Below, one piece after another: positions 1 to 6,569 of a stretch of DNA of 14,840 bases; the first letter of the stretch is position 1, and each line of letters begins with the position of its first letter. The DNA comes from JANLUX01 sp031409815 (lineage in GTDB: Bacteria > Bacteroidota > Bacteroidia > AKYH767-A > OLB10): contig JANNXV010000042.1 in NCBI GenBank assembly GCA_031409815.1, positions 1 to 14,840 of the forward strand. Reading direction: 5' to 3'. The translations under genes and the position numbers were made by a program. The notes beneath the pieces were generated by a model. It did not search any database, was not told where the DNA came from, and saw only the letters and a list, made by a program, of their open reading frames with translations.

Positions 1-1279
1 TTCGAGTTGACATGATAGCAGGAACGGCACAAGCAACCCCACTGATTAATGGAATTACCGATCTGCCGTTCAGTCCAAACTTTCGCATTAGTTTATCCAT
101 AAGGAAACTAACACGCGACATATATCCGGTGTCTTCTAAAATTGCAATAAATGTAAAAAGCAACGCAATTTGGGGAACAAAAATGATGATGCCTCCAATT
201 CCGGCAAGTATTCCATTCGTGATTAAATCATTAAGTATGCCTGCAGGTAAATGCGACCGCACCCATGAATTAGTGAACGCAAAAAAGCTGTCGATAAACT
301 CCATTGGGTATTGTGCCCATGCAAAAATTGCCTGGAAGATGACAAACAATATGAGTAGAAAAAAAACATAGCCCCATACACGGTGCATTAACCATTGATC
401 AATTTTTTTGTTCCAGGAGTCATTGGTTTCTGTTTTGCCTAGTTGCAGGCAAACACTCATTATTTCTTTTATGACTTTATAGCGTTCAAGTGTTTCGAAC
501 GATTTTAATTTTTCTGCATCAAAACTATTGGAACCAACAATTTCTTTTATTTTTTTCTTTTGTTCATCGGCAATTAAGAATGATTCTAGAGCATCAGCAT
601 GGTGTGCAATTTGGAAAGCAGCATAATCACTTTTGCTATGAAGTGTTGCTTTGATTTCTTTTACGATTGCAGGAGCTAACTCGGCCGTTTCAAAAATATC
701 GCGCACCGGTATGGGTAAATCATTTACCAGTACTTGTTTTAATTCTTCAATACCTTCATTGCTACGTGCATTAATTGGCACAATGCGAACACCCATTCGC
801 AACTCCAGTTCTTTGAAATTAATAGTTACTCCATGCGCACGAACCAGATCCATCATATTTAAAGCAATGATGGTTGGTATTTTAAGATCGATAACTTGTG
901 AAGCAAGAAATAAGCTGCGTTTCAGATTAGTGCCATCCACAATAATAATTACGCAATCAGGATGACTTTCTTCTTTAGGGTCGCATAAAACTTCAAACGG
1001 AATTCTTTCGTCAGGCGACTTTGGATAAAGGCTATAAGTGCCAGGTAAATCAATTACTTCAAATTGTGTTGCTGCTCCAGTGGTTGAATGAAATATTTTT
1101 GTTTGTCCTGTTTTTTTTTCAACGGTAACGCCCGGAAAATTGGCAACTTTTTGATTGAGACCAGTTAGTAAATTAAATAAAGTTGACTTGCCACTGTTAG
1201 GATTTCCAACCAGCGCAACTTTTACTTTTTGTGCAACTTTTGGGTTGTGAGGTTGCACCTTCAAATCTGCATTCTGCAT
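1..1279 (-). CDS. feoB: Ferrous iron transport protein B, N-terminal 426 residues (3' end outside the window)
   Basis: FeoB is the inner-membrane Fe(II) permease with a cytosolic GTPase domain. Reading the minus strand from the ATG at 1279 gives an open frame to the window edge. The G-protein motifs are clear: GNPNSGKST (residues 25-33, G1), FPGVT (48-52, G2), DLPG (77-80, G3) and NMMD (141-144, G4). A helical linker follows, then membrane segments beginning around residue 285 and the conserved GLNGRSVIP and GVACAVPAIMSTR gate region with its cysteine at the extreme visible end. FeoB is usually about 650-750 residues, so roughly 40% is missing only because the window ends. The ATG lies 14 nt after the feoA stop, which indicates cotranscription; AAGG sits just before the start. 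No frameshift is seen. Identification is firm; the exact start is likely but not certain. Confidence 0.96.
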   Translation of the reverse strand, partial: MQNADLKVQPHNPKVAQKVKVALVGNPNSGKSTLFNLLTGLNQKVANFPGVTVEKKTGQTKIFHSTTGAATQFEVIDLPGTYSLYPKSPDERIPFEVLCDPKEESHPDCVIIIVDGTNLKRSLFLASQVIDLKIPTIIALNMMDLVRAHGVTINFKELELRMGVRIVPINARSNEGIEELKQVLVNDLPIPVRDIFETAELAPAIVKEIKATLHSKSDYAAFQIAHHADALESFLIADEQKKKIKEIVGSNSFDAEKLKSFETLERYKVIKEIMSVCLQLGKTETNDSWNKKIDQWLMHRVWGYVFFLLILFVIFQAIFAWAQYPMEFIDSFFAFTNSWVRSHLPAGILNDLITNGILAGIGGIIIFVPQIALLFTFIAILEDTGYMSRVSFLMDKLMRKFGLNGRSVIPLISGVACAVPAIMSTR

Positions 1280-1293
1280 TCCTTATTTTGCAA

Positions 1294-1542
1294 TCAAAGG
1301 GGTGTAACGATTATTGTATTAGCTTCTTCTAAACGAATACTCAAGGTGGCGCCTCCTACTTCAATTGCCATTGGGCAACCAAAAGGGGCAAATCTTGAAA
1401 CAGTAATTGTTTCGCCTGGCAAACATCCCATTTCCAAAAGTTTTTGTTTCATCACTTCATCGGTGAAAGATTCGATGATGCAACTTTTGCCTTTGGCAAT
1501 TTTATTAAGTGTTTTTGTGGCTACCATCAAGAAAAAATGCAT
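1294..1542 (-). CDS. feoA: Ferrous iron transport protein A
   Basis: This 82-residue protein matches the small SH3-like FeoA family, a cytosolic accessory needed for FeoB-dependent Fe(II) uptake. The visible family pattern is a short N-terminal helix (KLLEMGCLPGE around residues 34-44), then beta-strands containing ITVSRFAPFGCP and the terminal IEVGGATLSIRLEEA. Length is typical (75-85). The order feoA-feoB with a 14-nt gap is the usual operon arrangement. The start is uncertain between the ATG at 1542 and an in-frame ATG at 1527; neither has a good Shine-Dalgarno sequence, which is normal for Bacteroidota. A TATCTTTG promoter element lies 13 nt upstream of the first ATG, which favours 1542. 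Confidence 0.93.
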   Translation of the reverse strand: MHFFLMVATKTLNKIAKGKSCIIESFTDEVMKQKLLEMGCLPGETITVSRFAPFGCPMAIEVGGATLSIRLEEANTIIVTPL

Positions 1543-1555
1543 TCATTTATTAAAG

Positions 1556-1563
1556 CAAAGATA
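1556..1563 (-). promoter_or_regulatory. Possible Bacteroidota -7 element for feoAB
   Basis: On the minus strand the bases read TATCTTTG, an exact match to the Bacteroidota -7 consensus TAnnTTTG, 13 nt upstream of the feoA ATG. No convincing TTTG is seen about 19 nt further upstream, so the promoter is only half supported. Confidence 0.4.
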
Positions 1564-1698
1564 ACGTAATGTTAGTCTCTTATTTTTAGGAAATATAGAA
1601 AGGTGGAACGATATTTTGCGACTGGCAAATAGGCAAACTAGCTGAAAACTAGCGCATAAAGTTTTTAAGTAATTAATCGACTGTTAAAAACAATCCGA

Positions 1699-1830
1699 CT
1701 AATTTTTTTGATGATGAATTCTGGTGCTACTGAAATGTGGACAATCGCACTTTTTCTTAAAAATCCCACATGCTTGCAGCAGTGTTATTAGTAGCGTAAA
1801 AAACAGTAATTTTTTAATCAATGATTTCAT
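1699..1830 (-). CDS. Small 43-residue lipoprotein
   Basis: An unannotated short gene on the minus strand starts at the ATG at 1830 and ends at the TAG at 1699-1701. The protein begins with a Lys-rich n-region (MKSLIKK), a hydrophobic stretch (LLFFTLLITL) and the lipobox LLQAC, so Cys21 would be lipidated after signal peptidase II cleavage. The mature peptide is only 23 residues, CGIFKKKCDCPHF followed by a basic/His tail, with a CxC pair. From memory, short Bacteroidota lipoproteins with a C-G-[IF]-F-K-K-x-C-D-C-P core recur, but no function is known to me. It is divergent from the MlaE gene and precedes feoA on the same strand with a 156-nt gap. The exact TATTTTTG -7 element upstream supports expression. 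Confidence 0.72.
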   Translation of the reverse strand: MKSLIKKLLFFTLLITLLQACGIFKKKCDCPHFSSTRIHHQKN

Positions 1831-1844
1831 CCTGATATAAAACG

Positions 1845-1852
1845 CAAAAATA
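1845..1852 (-). promoter_or_regulatory. Possible -7 element for the small lipoprotein
   Basis: Minus-strand TATTTTTG matches TAnnTTTG exactly, 14 nt before the lipoprotein ATG. No clear -33 box was found. The rest of the 145-nt divergent spacer to the MlaE gene shows no other strong signal. Confidence 0.4.
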
Positions 1853-1975
1853 GGGAAGTAGTTGTTGTATTGTTATGCGGTTTCTATTAAACCTTGCAGT
1901 AATCGCTAAAGCTTTCAGTTAATGCGATATTCTTTTACTTTCTACTCACTACTTCTTTACTACTTTTAGCCCGCA

Positions 1976-2722
1976 ATGTTCAAGGTACTTTGGTTTGAGA
2001 TAGGGCGATATTGGAAATTTATGTACGGCTTACTCATTAAGCCCGAAAAATTTGTTGTTTATTATCGTCAGGTAATGCGGGAACTAGTGGCTATTGGAAT
2101 AGGAGCCATGGGTATTGTTGCCATTACTTCTATATTCATGGGTGCGATTATAACCATTCAAAGTGCTTATAACCTGGTGAATCCATTAGTTCCACTGTAT
2201 GCAGTTGGCATTGTAACCAGAGACTCCATCATTTTGGAGTTTTCTCCCACCATTATTATGTTAGTACTTGCGGGCAAAGTAGGCTCGAGCATTGCATCTG
2301 AAATTGGTACCATGCGTGTAACTGAGCAAATTGATGCACTCGAAATCATGGGAATTAATTCTTCGGGTTACTTAACACTTCCAAAAGTGGTAGCGGCAAT
2401 GATTATTTTGCCTTGCGTTGTTTTGCTAAGTATGTTTATGGGAATTGTGGGAGGTTGGGCTGCCGGTACTTTATCGGGTGTGGTTCCATCAGCCGATTTT
2501 ATTAAAGGGGTACAAGACCAGTTTTTACCTTTCAACATCACTTTTGCGATGATTAAAACTGTTGTTTTCGCTTATATCATTACCAGCGTTTCATCCTATC
2601 ATGGTTTTTATACCGAAGGTGGCGCTTTAGAAGTGGGCCAAAGCAGCACAAAAGCAGTTGTATATAGCAGTGTTGTAATTCTTATTTTCGATTATATCCT
2701 CACACAGTTGATTCTTGTATGA
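1976..2722 (+). CDS. MlaE-type ABC transporter permease
   Basis: This 248-residue integral membrane protein belongs to the MlaE permease family, the membrane half of ABC systems that move phospholipids or other lipids between inner and outer membrane. Several long hydrophobic segments are visible (about residues 40-68, 93-112, 137-172, 190-210 and 228-246). The family-specific loop EIGTMRVTEQIDALEIMG lies at about residues 118-135, right after GKVGSSIAS. Length is typical (about 245-265). Its stop overlaps the next gene's ATG (ATGA at 2719-2722), so permease and ATPase are translationally coupled. The substrate cannot be read from the sequence. The expected substrate-binding MCE protein (MlaD) is not in the visible neighbourhood, so I give no gene symbol. 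Confidence 0.93.
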   Translation: MFKVLWFEIGRYWKFMYGLLIKPEKFVVYYRQVMRELVAIGIGAMGIVAITSIFMGAIITIQSAYNLVNPLVPLYAVGIVTRDSIILEFSPTIIMLVLAGKVGSSIASEIGTMRVTEQIDALEIMGINSSGYLTLPKVVAAMIILPCVVLLSMFMGIVGGWAAGTLSGVVPSADFIKGVQDQFLPFNITFAMIKTVVFAYIITSVSSYHGFYTEGGALEVGQSSTKAVVYSSVVILIFDYILTQLILV

Positions 2723-3471
2723 TTGAAGTAAAAAATATTTTCAAAGCATTTAATGGAAAGGTGGTTTTGGATGATGTTTCTTGCGTTTTTGAGCAGGGTA
2801 AAACCAATTTAATAATTGGTGCAAGTGGGTCAGGAAAAACCGTTTTGATGAAATGTGTAGTTGGATTGTTTGAAGTAGATAAAGGCGCTGTTTATTTTGA
2901 CGGTCGTAATTTTAGTGATATGAATTTTAAAGAACGCAAGCCCATTCGTCAGGAAATAGGAATGGTTTTTCAAGGCGGTGCTTTGTTTGATTCTTTATCA
3001 GTAGAACAGAATGTGATGTTTCCGCTTAATATGTTTACCACTCAATCCTATAAAGAAAAATTAGATCGTGTAAATTTTTGTTTGCAGCGTGTGCGCCTGG
3101 AAAAGGTAAATAAACTTTTTCCCAGTGAAATAAGCGGAGGCATGAAGAAACGTGTGGGTATCGCACGGGCTATTGCCATGAATCCGCAATATCTATTTTG
3201 TGATGAACCTAACTCAGGTCTCGATCCGCAAACATCCATTGTAATTGATGAATTGATTAAAGAAATTACTGAAGAATATAATATCACCACTATAATAAAT
3301 ACCCACGATATGAACTCAGTTACAGAAATGGGAGAACATATTGTGTTTATCAGTAAAGGCAAGAAGTTTTGGGAGGGTAGTTACGAAGAGTTAAAACATA
3401 CCGACATTAAAGAGGTAAACGACTTTGTGTTTGCCACCAAAATTATGCAAGCTGTAAAGGCCAAAGGCTAA
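2719..3471 (+). CDS. MlaF-type ABC transporter ATPase
   Basis: This is the cytosolic ATPase partner (250 residues) of the MlaE-type permease. All ABC motifs are present in order: Walker A GASGSGKT (residues 34-41), Q-loop region MVFQGGALFDSL, signature ISGGMKKRVGIARA, Walker B YLFCDEPNSGLDP and the switch histidine in NTHDMNS. The ISGGM signature is the form seen in MlaF-like ATPases. Its ATG overlaps the permease stop by 4 nt, so the two form one transcription unit. The next gene starts 104 nt later behind its own promoter, so the operon probably ends here. No terminator hairpin is evident in the spacer. Confidence 0.94.
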   Translation: MIEVKNIFKAFNGKVVLDDVSCVFEQGKTNLIIGASGSGKTVLMKCVVGLFEVDKGAVYFDGRNFSDMNFKERKPIRQEIGMVFQGGALFDSLSVEQNVMFPLNMFTTQSYKEKLDRVNFCLQRVRLEKVNKLFPSEISGGMKKRVGIARAIAMNPQYLFCDEPNSGLDPQTSIVIDELIKEITEEYNITTIINTHDMNSVTEMGEHIVFISKGKKFWEGSYEELKHTDIKEVNDFVFATKIMQAVKAKG

Positions 3472-3487
3472 TATTTGCTCAGCTTTG

Positions 3488-3517
3488 TTTGTTCTAAATT
3501 ATTAAATGTTATCTTCG
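3488..3517 (+). promoter_or_regulatory. Bacteroidota-type promoter for the FabH-like gene
   Basis: TTTG at 3488-3491 and TATCTTCG at 3510-3517 are separated by 18 nt, close to the Bacteroidota consensus TTTG-N19-TAnnTTTG with one mismatch in the -7 box. The gene's ATG lies 58 nt downstream. This implies that the synthase is transcribed independently of the transporter pair. Confidence 0.5.
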
Positions 3518-3575
3518 CTAATAAGTGGTTTATATGCCTAAACGTAAATCAATATAAAACAATTTTTACTTTCTG

Positions 3576-4679
3576 ATGGATGGATTAGATGTTGACAAAG
3601 AATATTATTCAGTAATTATTGGAAGTGGCAGTTATCTGCCAACTCGAATAATTAGGAATGAAGACTTCTTGACCCATGATTTTTTTGATGCCGAAGGTGT
3701 TAAGCTAACAAAGGACAATACCGAAATTATTCGCAGATTTAAGGATATAACAGGTATAGAAGAAAGACGTTATATTACTGACGACCTTGTTACATCTGAT
3801 ATTGCTTATTTTGCCGCTAAGGATGCCATTGAATCAGCAGCTATCGATATTGAAACAATCGATTATATAATAGTTGCGCATAACTTTGGTGATATAAAGG
3901 AAAATAATCGCAGAAGCGAATTTGTTCCTGCTTTGGCTGCAAGAGTTAAGCATCAAATAGGTATTAAAAACTCCAATACAGTTTGTTACGATTTGCCTTT
4001 TGGCTGCGCAGGCTGGCTGCAAGCACTTATACAATCTGATTTTTATATACGCGCAAGGGCAGCACGCAGAATTTTGGTAATTGGAGCCGAAACACTTTCG
4101 CGCATTGCTGACCCACACGACCGCGACAGTATGATTTATTCTGATGGCGCTGGGGCTGTACTTGTTGAAGCACGTGAAAGTGATAAGCCGATAGGAATTT
4201 TGTCTCATTGTTCGCATACAACCGCTACCGAACATGCTTATGTTTTAAGAATGGGTAAATCAAACAATCCTGATTATCCGGTAAATAATTTGTTTCTTAA
4301 AATGCAAGGCCGATCGCTTTATGAGCACGCATTGAAAGTGGTTCCCGGGGTAATTAGAGAGAGTTTAGAAAGAGCAGGTTTAACGCTCGATAAAGTGGAT
4401 AAACTTTTAATTCATCAGGCAAACACTAAAATGGTGGAAGCTATTTTAAAACGTTTGTATGAAGAATATGGAATTAAACAAGTACCAGACAATATTATGC
4501 CATTAACCATATCATGGTTGGGAAATAGCTCTGTTGCTACATTGCCAACCCTGTATGATTTATTTAGTAAGAATAAACTGGAAAATCACACTTTGAAAAA
4601 GGGGAGTATCATCATTTTTGCATCGGTGGGTGCCGGAGTAAATATTAATTCAATGGTGTATCAGGTTCCCTGGAATTAA
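3576..4679 (+). CDS. FabH-like 3-oxoacyl-ACP synthase III family protein
   Basis: This 367-residue thiolase-fold enzyme is of the ketoacyl-ACP synthase III type, which condenses an acyl-CoA or acyl-ACP starter with malonyl-ACP by decarboxylative Claisen condensation in the cytosol. The catalytic triad is intact: Cys144 in DLPFGCAGW, His280 in LLIHQANTKM and Asn317 in WLGNSSVATLPT. The C-terminal GAGVNINSMVY matches the family's end. It is about 40 residues longer than housekeeping FabH (about 320), with the extra length partly near residues 32-50. It may therefore be a paralogue for special lipids or secondary metabolites rather than the primary initiator. Whether it makes a lipid handled by the neighbouring MlaEF-type transporter is conjecture. 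The start ATG at 3576 is the first in frame after the promoter. Confidence 0.9.
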   Translation: MDGLDVDKEYYSVIIGSGSYLPTRIIRNEDFLTHDFFDAEGVKLTKDNTEIIRRFKDITGIEERRYITDDLVTSDIAYFAAKDAIESAAIDIETIDYIIVAHNFGDIKENNRRSEFVPALAARVKHQIGIKNSNTVCYDLPFGCAGWLQALIQSDFYIRARAARRILVIGAETLSRIADPHDRDSMIYSDGAGAVLVEARESDKPIGILSHCSHTTATEHAYVLRMGKSNNPDYPVNNLFLKMQGRSLYEHALKVVPGVIRESLERAGLTLDKVDKLLIHQANTKMVEAILKRLYEEYGIKQVPDNIMPLTISWLGNSSVATLPTLYDLFSKNKLENHTLKKGSIIIFASVGAGVNINSMVYQVPWN

Positions 4680-4703
4680 TAAACAAACCAAAAAAAATGC
4701 ATG

Positions 4704-4771
4704 TGTGAATTATGTAACTCTTTTCAAAAGTTATGTAACAATTTTCCTTTCAGGCTCATTTAACTTTGTCC
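4704..4771 (+). promoter_or_regulatory. Shared direct-repeat promoter, copy 1
   Basis: TGTGAAT at 4704 is followed by ATGTAAC at 4712-4718 and again at 4733-4739, a 21-nt period. The -7 match TAACTTTG is at 4761-4768, 28 nt after the start of the second repeat, followed by TCC. The same layout recurs upstream of three other units (5159, 6477 and 12173). It sets the start of the DUF5670 gene at 4790, because an upstream TTG at 4766 lies inside the -7 box. Confidence 0.82.
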
Positions 4772-4789
4772 TCTAATAAAAAAACTATT

Positions 4790-4948
4790 ATGGGAAATTT
4801 ACTTTATGTTATCGCTGTCATATTAATTGTTTTATGGCTAGTCGGATTTGTTGGATATGGTTTTGGAGGTGGCCTTATTCATATTCTATTGGTGATTGCA
4901 ATGATTGCTATCTTATTAAGAGTTATCCAGGGTAGAAGATCGCTATAA
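4790..4948 (+). CDS. DUF5670 / lmo0937-family small membrane protein
   Basis: This 52-residue protein starts MGNLLYVIAVILIVLWLVGF and continues with a glycine-rich turn (GYGFGGGLIHIL), a second hydrophobic helix and a basic end (RVIQGRRSL). That pattern, with two transmembrane helices and a terminal QGRR, is characteristic of the lmo0937/DUF5670 family. Members are common beside stress-response genes in Bacteroidota; their molecular function is unknown. An in-frame TTG at 4766 would add 8 residues but overlaps the -7 promoter box, so the ATG at 4790, 21 nt downstream of that box, is chosen. It is monocistronic: a terminator-like hairpin with a T-run follows the stop immediately. Confidence 0.85.
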   Translation: MGNLLYVIAVILIVLWLVGFVGYGFGGGLIHILLVIAMIAILLRVIQGRRSL

Positions 4949-4977
4949 AATTCTTTGCGAATTTTTTATTTTTTTTC
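4948..4977 (+). terminator. Intrinsic terminator after the DUF5670 gene
   Basis: AAATTC (4948-4953) and GAATTT (4959-4964) form a 6-bp stem with a 5-nt loop, followed by a T-rich tract to 4976 interrupted by one A. The stem is AT-rich and short, but its position directly at the stop codon and the long T-run support termination. Confidence 0.55.
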
Positions 4978-4991
4978 ATTATAAAAGTGTT

Positions 4992-5007
4992 GCAATATTT
5001 ATATTGC
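4992..5007. repeat. Perfect 7-bp inverted repeat
   Basis: GCAATAT-TT-ATATTGC is a perfect palindrome with a 2-nt centre, midway between the DUF5670 terminator and promoter copy 2. A second inverted repeat, GATCTG (5034-5039) and CAGATC (5052-5057), follows with a T-rich loop. They could be operator sites or weak termination structures, or chance in AT-rich DNA. Nothing else recognisable lies in the gene-free stretch 4949-5158. Confidence 0.3.
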
Positions 5008-5158
5008 TGAAATGATTATTAATTATAAGTTCTGATCTGGAAATTTTTTTTCAGATCAAAACTCTTTTTGTGTTTTAATGATACTGACTAAATTTTATTT
5101 TATTTCTCTTGGTATGACTGATTAAATGACTGTCTGATTCTGGTTTTATTTTTTAATG

Positions 5159-5226
5159 TGTGAATGATGTAACGAATAGTAAAAGTTGTGTAACACATAT
5201 TTTGTTAAAGGAGCGCAACTTTGTCC
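5159..5226 (+). promoter_or_regulatory. Shared direct-repeat promoter, copy 2
   Basis: TGTGAAT at 5159, ATGTAAC at 5167-5173 and GTGTAAC at 5188-5194 (period 21) are followed by CAACTTTG at 5216-5223, again 28 nt after the start of the second repeat, and by TCC. Spacing is identical to copy 1. Because this element lies inside the longest open frame (which opens at a TTG at 5186), the true start of the next gene must be downstream, at 5261 (or 5228). Confidence 0.8.
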
Positions 5227-5260
5227 CATGAAATATTTATTACTGTCAAAAAATAAGAAA

Positions 5261-5824
5261 ATGAAAAAAACAATCATTAGCTCAGTTTTATTACTCATTG
5301 TATTAACATATAATGTTTCAGCACAAAACGCTGCTCCATCTGAAAAGTATGGCAGAACCTTGAACCTGGGATTAGGGATAGGATATTACGGATATGCCGG
5401 AGGTCCAATGCCTGTGTTCCATGCGGATTACGAATTAGATGTTGCAAGGAATTTTACACTGGCTCCATTTATTAGTTTTAGCTCCTATAACCGAAGCTAC
5501 TATTGGGGTAATAAAAATTATCCTAATGCTTATTATTACAATCATGTAACTGTTGTTCCGATTGGAGTAAAAGGTACTTATTATTTTGATCAGCTATTAA
5601 AAGCCAATGTCAAATGGGATTTTTATGCGGCCGGTTCATTGGGATTTGCCATCGTAAACTCAAGATGGGACGATGGATATTATGGTGATAAAAATTATTA
5701 CAGGAGAGCGAATCCTTTATTCCTGGATTTGCATGCCGGTGCAGAATATCGAATGAATAAGCGACTTGGTTTATTTCTTGATCTCTCAACCGGTGTTTCA
5801 ACATTTGGACTTGCCATACATTAA
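5261..5824 (+). CDS. Outer-membrane beta-barrel protein
   Basis: This 187-residue exported protein has a typical signal peptide: MKKTIISS, a hydrophobic core, then NVSAQN with likely cleavage after residue 21. The mature part alternates short strands rich in Tyr, Gly and Asn (GLGIGYYGYAGG, YYYNHVTVVPIG, VKGTYYF, FYAAGSLGF, LHAGAEYRM) and ends in a strand-like STGVSTFGLAIH. This is the look of small porin-like outer-membrane barrels of the PF13505/PF13568 type. Function is unknown. The longest frame opens at a TTG at 5186 inside the promoter. An ATG at 5228 would be only 4 nt after the -7 box and spoil the signal peptide, so the ATG at 5261 is preferred. It is the first gene of a unit with the next three small genes (20-nt gap to the next). 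Confidence 0.8.
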   Translation: MKKTIISSVLLLIVLTYNVSAQNAAPSEKYGRTLNLGLGIGYYGYAGGPMPVFHADYELDVARNFTLAPFISFSSYNRSYYWGNKNYPNAYYYNHVTVVPIGVKGTYYFDQLLKANVKWDFYAAGSLGFAIVNSRWDDGYYGDKNYYRRANPLFLDLHAGAEYRMNKRLGLFLDLSTGVSTFGLAIH

Positions 5825-5844
5825 TAATCTCAAAAAAAACAATC

Positions 5845-6066
5845 ATGAAAACTAAAACTTCAGGAATTATCCTCATCATAATTGGAATTGTGATGATGGT
5901 TTACACAGGATTTAATTATTACACCACTGAAAAAGTAGTTGACTTAGGTCCGATACAAATCAACAAAGAAAAAAATCATCCTGTACAATGGTCGCCAATT
6001 ATTGGTGGCTTACTTTTAGTGGGCGGTATTTTGCTTGTTGTTACTGATAAAAGGGTAAGTAATTAA
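5845..6066 (+). CDS. Small two-helix membrane protein, unknown function
   Basis: This 73-residue protein has two hydrophobic helices (about residues 7-26 and 50-67). They flank a polar segment containing YTTEKVVDLGPIQINKEKNH, probably periplasmic, and a short basic C-terminus. I recognise the pattern (GxILIIIGIxMMVYTGFNY then EKVVDLGPI) as recurring in Bacteroidota near CsbD and other stress genes, but have no functional assignment. It follows the beta-barrel gene by 20 nt, so it is presumably cotranscribed from promoter copy 2. Confidence 0.8.
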   Translation: MKTKTSGIILIIIGIVMMVYTGFNYYTTEKVVDLGPIQINKEKNHPVQWSPIIGGLLLVGGILLVVTDKRVSN

Positions 6067-6098
6067 CAGTTTACATTAAAATTGAAACAAAAATTTAT

Positions 6099-6179
6099 AT
6101 GATGGGAGCTTGGTGGGCATACATGGCAATTGCCGTTTTATTGGTTGGTTTGTTTTATAAGTTCAGAAAAGGAAAATGA
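6099..6179 (+). CDS. 26-residue single-helix membrane peptide
   Basis: A short frame runs from the ATG at 6099 to the TGA at 6177. It encodes MMGAWWAYMAIAVLLVGLF then the basic end YKFRKGK: one transmembrane helix with a positively charged cytosolic tail. It begins 32 nt after the previous stop, has no Shine-Dalgarno but an A/T-rich leader like its neighbours, and fits the small-membrane-protein character of this operon. The hydrophobic-then-basic organisation is unlikely for random sequence, but at 26 residues it cannot be proved by inspection. A start at 6102 is equally possible. Confidence 0.55.
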   Translation: MMGAWWAYMAIAVLLVGLFYKFRKGK

Positions 6180-6237
6180 ATAGTTTGATCACACAAGTTA
6201 GATCAACAATTATGTTAAAAAATTGAGTTCAATAAAA

Positions 6238-6426
6238 ATGGCAAGTAAAGAAGGATTAAAAAGTTCGTGGACGGAAAAGAAGGAGAAACTCAAAAGGAAA
6301 TTTGCAATGCTCACCCAAAACGATTTATTGTTTGAAGAGGGAAGCAAAGATTTGATGCTCAGTAAACTTCAAATCAAATTGGGTAAAACAAAGGAAGAGC
6401 TTCAGGCAATTATTGCATCCCTTTAA
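6238..6426 (+). CDS. CsbD-like stress protein
   Basis: This 62-residue hydrophilic protein resembles the CsbD family. After MASKEGLKSSW comes TEKKEKLKRKFAMLTQNDLLFEEG, matching the family's W-x(4)-KxKLKxKFxxLTxxDLLxxEG pattern, then LLSKLQxKLGKTKEE-like sequence at residues 44-57. CsbD proteins are small, abundant and induced by general stress in many bacteria; their activity is unknown. The frame extends 5 codons upstream to a TTG at 6223, but the ATG at 6238 is the natural start. It is the last gene of the unit from promoter copy 2, with a 58-nt gap before it containing the short inverted repeat TTGATC/GATCAA (6185-6206). A weak A/T hairpin lies just after the stop. Confidence 0.82.
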   Translation: MASKEGLKSSWTEKKEKLKRKFAMLTQNDLLFEEGSKDLMLSKLQIKLGKTKEELQAIIASL

Positions 6427-6476
6427 CTGAAAAATGGAAACTTTTTCGAATTATGTTTCTAAAATCAGGTAGAATG

Positions 6477-6544
6477 TGTGAATTATGTAACATATATATT
6501 TAGTTATGTAACAAAATGACTTTTTATTGTCCTCACCTTTGACC
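6477..6544 (+). promoter_or_regulatory. Shared direct-repeat promoter, copy 3 (regulator operon)
   Basis: TGTGAAT at 6477, ATGTAAC at 6485-6491 and at 6506-6512 (period 21) are followed by CACCTTTG at 6534-6541, 28 nt after the start of the second repeat, then ACC. The layout is the same as copies 1 and 2. It drives the AraC-type regulator, hybrid kinase and receiver genes, so the signalling genes share the control of the small stress and envelope genes. Confidence 0.82.
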
Positions 6545-6569
6545 GTATTGCCTAAACAATACAGCTAAT

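Noticed and set aside
3834..4235. Long minus-strand frames inside the FabH-like gene (also inside the MlaF and hybrid kinase genes)
   Set aside because: They are reverse-frame shadows of strongly supported genes, Cys-rich and without recognisable motifs.
6429..6447. GAAAAA/TTTTTC hairpin after the CsbD-like gene
   Set aside because: The stem is entirely A/T except one pair and the T-run is inside the stem, so it is too weak to call a terminator.
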